13,075 bases of DNA from Cyanobacteriota bacterium (GTDB lineage: Bacteria > Cyanobacteriota > Cyanobacteriia > SKYG9): assembly GCA_025054735.1 (NCBI GenBank), contig JANWZG010000057.1:1-13075 (forward strand), read 5' to 3'. Each line of letters begins with the position of its first letter. The stretch's first letter is position 1. A program made the position numbers and the translations under genes. Below are positions 8,274-13,075 of this stretch, piece by piece. The notes under the pieces were generated by a model, which saw only the letters and a list, made by a program, of their open reading frames with translations, was not told the origin of the DNA and ran no database searches.

Positions 8274-9062
8274 TTACCGCTTGATCAGAACAAAGACAGC
8301 AACAGCTAGAACAAAGTAGCCAAATCCCTTCTCAAGCTGCTTAGCACTGACAAATTGATTCAAGTAGGAACCCACCAGAATTCCGGCACTAGAGGCAACC
8401 GTGAACGACAAGAGCAAACTCCAGTTGATGGGAACGTGACCAAAGTATCCAGCAAACCCAGTAACGGACTTCAGAGCCAAGATAATTAGAGAAGTTCCCA
8501 CAGCCTCTTTCATGGGGGTTTTGCCCAGCAACACTAGGGCTGGAATCACCAGAAACCCGCCGCCAATGCCAACAAAGCCAGTGAGAGTTCCAACTGCCAG
8601 ACCCTCTAGGGCGATCGCCAACCAGTTAGGAATTATGGCATGGTGATGAGACTGATGAGACTGGTCAACCTGATCGGACGATGCTTCCGACTTGCTGGAG
8701 CCTTTACGGATCATCGTAACTGATGCTATCAACATCATCGCACCAAAGGTCACCAGTTGCACTGTTGGGGTAATAAACGGTAGCGAGGCTATCCGCGCTC
8801 CTATGTATGCTCCCAGCATGGACGCAGGTGCGAACAGGCCGATAATTCTAGGGTTGACATTACCTTGCCGCCAATGGGGAATCGCCCCAATCACGCTGGC
8901 AACTCCCACAATCACTAAGGTCATTGCAAAGGCAGACTTTGCAGGCACCGACATGACGTAGATCAGAACAGGAGCTGCCAGAATAGAGCCTCCTCCACCG
9001 ATTAACCCTAGGCTGATGCCAATTAAAGTTGCCAGTAAGTGTCCGATGATAGTTGTCAGCAT
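8274..9062 (-). CDS. TSUP-family (TauE/SafE) sulfite/sulfur-anion transporter
   Basis: A 262-aa integral membrane protein of the 4-toluene sulfonate uptake permease family. The two family hallmark Gly-rich motifs are present in the two halves, GLIGGGGSILAAPVL (about 19-33) and GFVGIGGGFLVIPALVLLG (about 162-180), each at the start of a four-helix-type repeat. A polar Ser/His-rich loop (about 120-143, with SHQSHHH) joins the halves. The size is typical. ATG 9062 has TAGGAAAA about 9 nt upstream. It is the last gene of the sulfide cluster, so sulfite or another sulfur oxyanion made by the dioxygenase is the likely export substrate; this is inferred from neighbours, since the family also moves taurine, sulfoacetate and other anions. 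No clear terminator follows; the next 226 nt up to the DUF29 remnant show no gene. Confidence 0.85.
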   Translation of the reverse strand: MLTTIIGHLLATLIGISLGLIGGGGSILAAPVLIYVMSVPAKSAFAMTLVIVGVASVIGAIPHWRQGNVNPRIIGLFAPASMLGAYIGARIASLPFITPTVQLVTFGAMMLIASVTMIRKGSSKSEASSDQVDQSHQSHHHAIIPNWLAIALEGLAVGTLTGFVGIGGGFLVIPALVLLGKTPMKEAVGTSLIILALKSVTGFAGYFGHVPINWSLLLSFTVASSAGILVGSYLNQFVSAKQLEKGFGYFVLAVAVFVLIKR

Positions 9063-9259
9063 TAATGTATTTTCCTAGTGAATCCAGCTTGAAATCTAAC
9101 TAGCTGTGGGGGTGAAGAGGGCCAGCTCTTTACGAGGGGAATGCTCACCCTCTTACGTAATCCACAACTGATGTCAACACAGACGATTAGCAGCAGGTCA
9201 CTGCTCAAATCAGTACAAGACTCTCCAAAAGTATCCAAAAGTAATTGAGGTGTTCCCAT
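9062..9259 (-). CDS. Doubtful small ORF between rhodanese and TSUP genes
   Basis: A 65-codon frame fills the gap between the rhodanese stop and the transporter start: its ATG is 9 nt after the upstream stop, and its TAA overlaps the next ATG as TAATG, an arrangement that would allow translational coupling. Against it, no ribosome site precedes the ATG and the sequence resembles no family I know. Its 5' end contains a perfect 10-bp tandem repeat (TCCAAAAGTA twice, 9224-9243 on +), and possible stem arms (AAGAGGG 9115-9121, CCCTCTT 9148-9154) lie within it. It may simply be a spacer. Confidence 0.2.
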   Translation of the reverse strand: MGTPQLLLDTFGESCTDLSSDLLLIVCVDISCGLRKRVSIPLVKSWPSSPPQLVRFQAGFTRKIH

Positions 9260-9268
9260 GAATAAACC

Positions 9269-9844
9269 CTAGGAAACCCGTTGGTTGTAGGGCAGCTTGG
9301 CCAGCAGCATTGCTAATGCACAGGTATTAGTGATGCCAGCAAATACCAGCCCAGAGCCAACAAAGCCGCTAAGGAGTAAAAACCAGGGAGATACAAAAGC
9401 GCCAAGCACAGTGCCAATGACCACCAGCGAACCTGCTACAATTTGCACTTGCCGCATGAGGCTAATGGGTGCGTGTTTGTTCACCTGAGTTGGATAGCCC
9501 GCCTGTACCCAGGTCGATAACCCTCCCTCTAAGTGCATCACGTCATCAATTCCTGCTGCGAATAATTTCTGAGCAGCTTGAGCCGATCGCCTCCCTGTCC
9601 GGCAGTACAGTACGGTGGGCTTGCTAGGATCTAATGGCAGCCGATGCGGATCAAATTTAGATAATGGCATTAAAATTGAGCCGGGAATCTTTTCGCTGGC
9701 ATGTTCAGAGGGTTCACGCACATCGATAAGTGTGACTGCTTGCTGACTCAACAGGGTATGCAGCGACGACGGATCGATGGTTTTCAGACGATTGCATTGG
9801 GTTTGACTGGAATAGTCGAACTGTACTTCACTGTTGCTGATCAT
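9269..9844 (-). CDS. Rhodanese with DUF2892 membrane anchor (YgaP-like sulfurtransferase)
   Basis: A 191-aa two-domain protein. Residues about 20-120 are a single rhodanese domain with DVREPSEH (41-48) and the active-site loop YCRTGRRS, in which Cys81 would carry the persulfide. Residues about 127-188 are the DUF2892 domain with two membrane helices (about 134-154 and 156-174) and the conserved ending GITNTCALAMLLAKLPYN. This architecture matches E. coli YgaP, an inner-membrane rhodanese. ATG 9844 is preceded by a strong AGGAGGAG with 5 nt spacing, located inside the end of the DUF442 gene. The two genes overlap by 17 nt, pointing to coupled translation. The probable role is transfer of sulfane sulfur from SQR-generated persulfide to a low-molecular-weight thiol or a protein at the membrane. 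The acceptor is not evident from sequence. Confidence 0.88.
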   Translation of the reverse strand: MISNSEVQFDYSSQTQCNRLKTIDPSSLHTLLSQQAVTLIDVREPSEHASEKIPGSILMPLSKFDPHRLPLDPSKPTVLYCRTGRRSAQAAQKLFAAGIDDVMHLEGGLSTWVQAGYPTQVNKHAPISLMRQVQIVAGSLVVIGTVLGAFVSPWFLLLSGFVGSGLVFAGITNTCALAMLLAKLPYNQRVS

Positions 9845-10316
9845 TGACTCCTCCTAACTGTTCAACGGATTGGGTAATGTAGTCTAAAAAGAATCGCTTG
9901 AGACTAGGGCGATCGTCGAAGTTCAACCCCATTGCTGCTGTTCGCTGTAGGAATTCTTCAACCGTTATGCCCTGATTAACTCCGGCCCGCAGCAGTGCAA
10001 TTCCTGCTGATCGTAGACCGAGTGAGCAGTGCATCAAAACTGGCTTTGGGAGCTGATCAATTTGTTCAGAGATCTGAGCCACAAGTGCCCCACTCAGGGC
10101 AGAAGGATTGACTGGAATGTGGGCGTACTGCATCCCCAGTGATTCCACAATCTGCGACTCATCGGGTAGAAATCCTTTTTCCTTTGGCATCCTCAAATTG
10201 ACTACAGATTTGAAGCCCTGTTGAGATGCCTGTTGCAATTGCTCTGGGCTGAGTTCTCCAGCAATAGAGACTTCATCATCAATGCGATGGATGCCAATGA
10301 GCTGCGTTTCATTCAT
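9828..10316 (-). CDS. DUF442 (beta-lactamase hydrolase-like, Blh N-domain) protein, stand-alone
   Basis: A 162-aa protein of the tyrosine-phosphatase/rhodanese-like fold. It has GELSPEQLQQASQQGFKSVVNLR (about 20-42), the family's opening, AHIPVNPSALS (about 65-75), and the catalytic loop HCSLGLRSA with Cys97 and Arg102 (the CX4R spacing of DUF442, shorter than the CX5R of true phosphatases). In many proteobacteria this domain is fused to an ETHE1-like metallo-beta-lactamase (Blh) acting in sulfide detoxification; here it is a separate gene 39 nt after the dioxygenase. Sulfur transfer or persulfide handling is therefore more likely than phosphatase activity, but this is an inference. No clear ribosome site precedes ATG 10316. 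About 20-25 C-terminal residues (LDYITQSVEQLGGVNDQQQ) extend beyond the domain. Confidence 0.82.
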   Translation of the reverse strand: MNETQLIGIHRIDDEVSIAGELSPEQLQQASQQGFKSVVNLRMPKEKGFLPDESQIVESLGMQYAHIPVNPSALSGALVAQISEQIDQLPKPVLMHCSLGLRSAGIALLRAGVNQGITVEEFLQRTAAMGLNFDDRPSLKRFFLDYITQSVEQLGGVNDQQQ

Positions 10317-10355
10317 GGTTGTATTGCATTGCTGTGATTAAGCTGGGCCATGGCT

Positions 10356-11054
10356 CTAGCTGGCTATTAGCACTTTGCCGCACTGTTCGTTTGCTGGAAC
10401 CGCTTCCATGATTTTTTTCGGATCAGGCAGCTTTAGCCCACGCATAAACTCGATAAACTGATCGCGAGTTCGTCCGACAAAGCGAGGATTCCATTGTTTT
10501 TCTTCGGCGATCGTGGAGACGCTGTGACCCCGATAGTCGTGGCCGGGGTACACCAATGTGTCATCGGGCAGCGTGAACAAGTGCTCTGTTACAGAGTCGT
10601 ACATGGCACCCGCGTCGCCACTTTGGAAATCAGTTCGTCCACAGCCTCGAATAAACAACGCATCACCTGTTAAAACTCGGTCACCGTTGACTAGATATGC
10701 CATGTGGCTATCGGTATGCCCCGGAGTCGCGATCGCCTGAATGTTAATGTCACCCACGCTCAAAACTTCCCCATGCCGAATATGGCGATCAGCGCAGCTA
10801 ACTTGTGCCTTCTCTGGCACGATCGTTTCACAGCCTGTTAACTCCCGTAATTTTCCAGCCCCCGTAATATGGTCAGCATGGACATGGGTTTCTAGGCAGT
10901 ATCTCAAGGTCAAGCCCAATTCGTTCATGAGTTTGTAATCGCGCTCTACCTGCTCAATCACTGAGTCAACTAGGACTGCTTCCTTGGTGTTGGTGTCAGC
11001 GATTAGATAGGTATACGTCCAAGTATCTTGATCAAACAATTGGCGGAATAGCAT
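10356..11054 (-). CDS. ETHE1-type persulfide dioxygenase (metallo-beta-lactamase fold)
   Basis: A 232-aa non-haem iron dioxygenase that oxidises glutathione persulfide to sulfite with O2 in the cytosol. Metal-binding and family motifs are complete: THVHADH (56-62), PGHT with His113, TGDALFIRGCGRTDFQ with Asp131 (the ETHE1 signature follows it), and YPGHDY with His172. The C-terminal NPRF...F-EFM--L-LP-PKKI---VPAN-QCG matches the end of ETHE1-like proteins. I chose ATG 11054 because GAGG lies about 9 nt upstream and the product begins MLFRQLFD as in homologues; the frame continues to an ATG at 11114 that has no ribosome site and adds 20 unrelated residues. It is the first recognisable gene of the - strand cluster, divergent from the SQR gene. 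Confidence 0.92.
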   Translation of the reverse strand: MLFRQLFDQDTWTYTYLIADTNTKEAVLVDSVIEQVERDYKLMNELGLTLRYCLETHVHADHITGAGKLRELTGCETIVPEKAQVSCADRHIRHGEVLSVGDINIQAIATPGHTDSHMAYLVNGDRVLTGDALFIRGCGRTDFQSGDAGAMYDSVTEHLFTLPDDTLVYPGHDYRGHSVSTIAEEKQWNPRFVGRTRDQFIEFMRGLKLPDPKKIMEAVPANEQCGKVLIAS

Positions 11055-11115
11055 CGTTCTGTTACCTCGTAAGTCTGTTGGATCGTGAGACAGTAATGTA
11101 TGGGAGGGGTGCATT

Positions 11116-11190
11116 CTAGGTGTCGCCCACTACGAACAGAATGGTGATGACAACTAGGACTGAGAAGAACGCAAGATAGCCCGTGACCAT
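11116..11190 (-). CDS. Possible single-helix membrane micropeptide
   Basis: ATG 11190 opens a 24-codon frame ending at TAG 11118-11116. The product starts MVTGYLAFF and ends ILFVVGDT, and about 20 of its residues form one uninterrupted hydrophobic helix. An in-frame GTG at 11208 would add the polar N-terminus RQSHS before the helix, the layout of many tiny membrane proteins; a stop codon lies just upstream of that. It sits in the leader of the dioxygenase gene, 61 nt upstream of its start. No convincing ribosome site is seen (GAGG is about 13 nt from the ATG), and I match it to no known small photosystem, cytochrome or oxidase subunit. Chance is possible at this length. Confidence 0.3.
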   Translation of the reverse strand: MVTGYLAFFSVLVVITILFVVGDT

Positions 11191-11237
11191 AGAATGCGAT
11201 TGCCTCACAGCGCTAATTCAAAGAATCTATGGATTAT

Positions 11238-11259
11238 TAAATTACTATATAGTAATTTA
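11238..11259. promoter_or_regulatory. Perfect 22-bp AT-rich palindrome, candidate operator
   Basis: Each half is TAAATTACTAT and the two halves are exactly complementary with no spacer. It lies in the intergenic region between the divergent sulfide-oxidation genes and contains TATAGT hexamers readable on both strands as possible -10 elements. Long AT-rich dyads are typical operators of ArsR/SmtB-type regulators such as the sulfide-responsive BigR/SqrR group; which regulator binds is an inference. Confidence 0.6.
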
Positions 11260-11320
11260 GTTGATGAACAGATTTTCGTCAAGCCGTCAGACAGGAATTT
11301 AAGCTTTTCTTTATTTAAGA

Positions 11321-11338
11321 ACTATATAACTAATTAGT
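11321..11338. promoter_or_regulatory. Possible second operator or promoter element
   Basis: ACTATATA at 11321-11328 repeats the core of the 22-bp palindrome and runs into the 10-bp palindrome ACTAATTAGT (11329-11338). Nearby TATTGT and TATAAA (about 11343-11354) could serve as a -10 for the SQR gene. The match is partial. Confidence 0.3.
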
Positions 11339-11367
11339 AGCATATTGTATAAACGATATTCGCAGGT

Positions 11368-11403
11368 AGTAACATGACCATACAATTAATATGTCATGTT
11401 ACT
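11368..11403. promoter_or_regulatory. Perfect 11-bp inverted repeat upstream of SQR start
   Basis: AGTAACATGAC (11368-11378) is repeated inverted as GTCATGTTACT (11393-11403) around a 14-nt AT-rich spacer. It ends 41 nt before the SQR GTG. It could be an operator bound by a dimeric regulator or, if transcribed, a leader hairpin. The in-frame ATG at 11391 falls within it, another reason to doubt that ATG as the start. Confidence 0.5.
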
Positions 11404-11433
11404 GGCTGATTTTCTATACCTTTTGTTACATTC

Positions 11434-11439
11434 GAGGAG
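11434..11439 (+). promoter_or_regulatory. Ribosome binding site deciding the SQR start
   Basis: GAGGAG is 5 nt before GTG 11445. No comparable purine tract precedes the longer-frame ATG at 11391, so translation most likely begins at the GTG. Confidence 0.75.
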
Positions 11440-11444
11440 CTACC

Positions 11445-12773
11445 GTGTCACCAACTGTACAGCAAACCCAATCGATACAACCTACGGCACAACTTAATAA
11501 CAATCTCTCGGCGGCTGAAGTCAACTCCCTGCCTGTGAAGCGTCACCAAATTGTGATCGTGGGGGGAGGAGCTGCCGGAATTGCAGTTGCAGCCCAGCTT
11601 TTGAGGCGAAACCGCGGCCTGGATATTGCTATTGTCGAACCGTCTGACAAACACTATTACCAACCAGGTTGGACACTGGTGGGTGGTGGTATAGCTCCCA
11701 TTAGCGAATTCATTCGGAATGAACAGGATGTCATTCCCAAGGGAGCAACTTGGATTCAAGCGCGAGTGGCAAAACTCGACCCCGATCGCAATACGGTTAT
11801 CACCGAAGCAGGGCAAGCCATTGAGTACAATTACCTGGTGCTGTGTCCCGGCATTCAAATTGATTGGCACCTGATTAAAGGCTTAAAAGAAGCGTTGGGT
11901 CGAGGCGGAGTTACCAGTAACTATTCCAAAGATTACGCCCCATACACCTGGGAGACTATCCGAAACTTCAAAGGTGGGAACGCCCTTTTCACCTATCCCG
12001 CTACACCTATTAAGTGTGGGGGTGCACCTCAGAAGATAATGTACATGGCCGACGATACCTTCAAACGCAAGAGTGGTGTCGGCGTAAACACAACTGTGAT
12101 GTTTTGCAGCGCTGGGACCTCGATGTTTGCCGTGCCAGAGTACTCTGCCTCTTTGGACAAGGTAGTCGCTAGACGCGGTATCGTCACCAAATTCAAGCAC
12201 AACCTCAAGGAAATTAAGGCAGACACGCAAGAGGCTATTTTTGATGTCACTACAAATGATGGTGTTGAGGAGGTCAGTATTCACTACGACATGATCCATG
12301 TAACCCCGCCTATGAGTGCCCCTGACTTTATCAAGCTGAGTCCGCTGGCTGGGGCCGGTGGCTGGGTAGATGTGGATAAAACCACACTGCAACATACCCG
12401 TTATGCCAATGTATTTTCCCTAGGTGATGCATCGTCTCTACCCACCTCTAAAACGGCTGCTGCTGCTCGTAAGCAAGCTCCGATCGTGGCCCAGAACTTG
12501 CTGTCTTTGATACAGGCACAGCCACTGGCAGCAGCATACGATGGCTATACCTGCTGTCCCCTGATCACGGGCTACAACTCGGCGATTATGGCAGAGTTCG
12601 CCTATGGGGGAAAGTTGGCTCCCTCGTTTCCCCTTGATCCCACCCAGGAACGCTACTCAATGTATCTGGCAAAAGCTTATGTGTTGCCTTGGCTATACTG
12701 GAACCGGATGCTGAAGGGTAAGGGATTTGAGGCGGATGTTTTCAAGCCCATTAACAAGTTGCTCCGCCGCTAG
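11445..12773 (+). CDS. sqr: Sulfide:quinone oxidoreductase, type II (SQRDL-like)
   Basis: A 442-aa FAD-dependent disulfide oxidoreductase-family enzyme that oxidises sulfide and reduces the quinone pool at the membrane surface. The N-terminal dinucleotide fold has IVIVGGGAAGIAVAAQLL (36-53), followed by HYYQPGWTLVGGG (70-82), a hallmark shared with human SQOR. Cys191 in TPIKCGGAPQKIMY and Cys371 in GYTCCPLITGYN correspond to the redox-active pair of the human enzyme (Cys201/Cys379 from memory). The FAD-binding LGDASSLPTSKTAAAARKQAP (327-346) and the C-terminal ERYSMYLAKAYVLPWLYWNRMLKG (membrane/quinone-binding) are intact. About 33 N-terminal residues before the fold are polar and Gln/Asn-rich. 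Oddities: Cys370 next to Cys371, and an extra Cys134 in LVLCPG. GTG 11445 was chosen for its ribosome site. It is divergent from the dioxygenase cluster. Confidence 0.93.
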   Translation: MSPTVQQTQSIQPTAQLNNNLSAAEVNSLPVKRHQIVIVGGGAAGIAVAAQLLRRNRGLDIAIVEPSDKHYYQPGWTLVGGGIAPISEFIRNEQDVIPKGATWIQARVAKLDPDRNTVITEAGQAIEYNYLVLCPGIQIDWHLIKGLKEALGRGGVTSNYSKDYAPYTWETIRNFKGGNALFTYPATPIKCGGAPQKIMYMADDTFKRKSGVGVNTTVMFCSAGTSMFAVPEYSASLDKVVARRGIVTKFKHNLKEIKADTQEAIFDVTTNDGVEEVSIHYDMIHVTPPMSAPDFIKLSPLAGAGGWVDVDKTTLQHTRYANVFSLGDASSLPTSKTAAAARKQAPIVAQNLLSLIQAQPLAAAYDGYTCCPLITGYNSAIMAEFAYGGKLAPSFPLDPTQERYSMYLAKAYVLPWLYWNRMLKGKGFEADVFKPINKLLRR

Positions 12774-12808
12774 ATAAAATCTGGATGCAATTTGGATGAA
12801 GTTGGGGA

Positions 12809-12833
12809 GGGGGATTGGTGATACCAATTCCCC
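12809..12833 (+). terminator. Hairpin downstream of SQR gene, possible terminator
   Basis: GGGGGATTGGT (12809-12819) pairs with ACCAATTCCCC (12823-12833) with one G-U pair and a 3-nt loop. It starts 35 nt after the SQR stop. There is no T-tract after it, so intrinsic termination would be weak. Confidence 0.4.
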
Positions 12834-12856
12834 AATGCGTAGCCATAGATAGCTTG

Positions 12857-12881
12857 CGTAGGGACTTAAGTCCTGACTACG
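12857..12881. repeat. Palindromic element around GGACTTAAGTCC
   Basis: A perfect 12-bp palindrome GGACTTAAGTCC (12862-12873) is flanked by CGTAG and CTACG, making an imperfect hairpin. From memory, similar TAGGGACTTAAGTCC elements are dispersed in cyanobacterial genomes, so this is probably one copy of an interspersed repeat. Other than this and the hairpin above, I see nothing in the 12774-12985 gap. Confidence 0.45.
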
Positions 12882-12985
12882 AACTGATAAGCTGTGTCGC
12901 TAGCTTCTCAACTACCACACGCAACCCTCGCCTGCTGTTCTAAGCAAATTTACGCAGTCAACTGACAGGCTGGCTGAGATAACAA

Positions 12986-13075
12986 TTATTTCTTTCCAGG
13001 CTTAGTCTTAACAGTTACAGGGCCGTTAACAACCACTTGACAGGCCAGACGGTAGGTGTCTGGTTTACGTCTAAG
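12986..13075 (-). CDS. [2Fe-2S] ferredoxin-like protein, C-terminal fragment (5' part outside window)
   Basis: The last 29 codons of a - strand gene are visible, open at the right edge. They read ...KPDTYRLACQVVVNGPVTVKTKPGKK and stop. The RLACQ-VV-G-VTV pattern matches the fourth cluster cysteine and the final strand of adrenodoxin-like and cyanobacterial small [2Fe-2S] ferredoxins. The remaining three Cys ligands would lie beyond the edge. It converges on the SQR gene, so it is not in the same transcript. Confidence 0.55.
   Translation of the reverse strand, partial: LRRKPDTYRLACQVVVNGPVTVKTKPGKK

Noticed and set aside
11055..11114. Upstream ATG extension of the persulfide dioxygenase by 20 codons
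   Set aside because: The extra residues do not look like the family, and the inner ATG has a good ribosome site.
11391..11444. Upstream ATG extension of SQR by 18 codons
   Set aside because: No ribosome site, lies in an inverted repeat, and GTG 11445 has GAGGAG 5 nt upstream.
11883..12395. 170-codon - strand frame opposite the SQR gene
   Set aside because: Shadow frame inside a clearly conserved enzyme.

Overview
The window looks like the chromosome of a filamentous, hormogonium-forming or gliding cyanobacterium. Two things point there: frequent copies of the cyanobacterial HIP1 octamer GCGATCGC (for example near 1806, 2124, 2744, 3915, 4520 and 8611), and the left third, which carries hpsA-hpsB-hpsC-hpsD, the pseudopilin block of the hormogonium polysaccharide secretion locus.

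Left region (2-7205, all +): the C-terminal part of HpsA, then three prepilin-like proteins (HpsB, HpsC, HpsD), each with a G/FTL-E type III signal. They are closely packed and probably co-transcribed. The glycosyltransferase genes hpsE-G that follow hpsD in Nostoc punctiforme (from memory) are not here. hpsD is followed instead by a GC-rich palindromic repeat cluster (about 7212-7560) and a broken DUF29 gene on the - strand (7585-8047). A relative of the same repeat lies inside the 5' end of hpsB, in the cleaved leader.

Right region (8274-12773): a compact sulfide/persulfide oxidation module. On the - strand, in transcription order, are an ETHE1-type persulfide dioxygenase, a stand-alone DUF442 phosphatase/sulfurtransferase-like protein, a membrane-anchored rhodanese (YgaP-like) and a TSUP-family (TauE/SafE) sulfur-anion transporter. 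Divergent from them on the + strand is a type II (SQRDL-like) sulfide:quinone oxidoreductase. The inferred pathway runs as follows: SQR oxidises H2S to persulfide and feeds electrons to quinone; the rhodanese and DUF442 proteins move sulfane sulfur; the dioxygenase turns glutathione persulfide into sulfite; the TSUP protein exports sulfite or a related anion. The AT-rich divergent promoter region has a perfect 22-bp palindrome and a second perfect 11-bp inverted repeat just upstream of the SQR start, both good operator candidates. No regulator gene is in the window.

Right edge: a non-coding stretch with a hairpin and a palindromic repeat, then the last 29 codons of a [2Fe-2S] ferredoxin-like gene on the - strand. 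I saw no tRNA, rRNA, CRISPR array or transposase.
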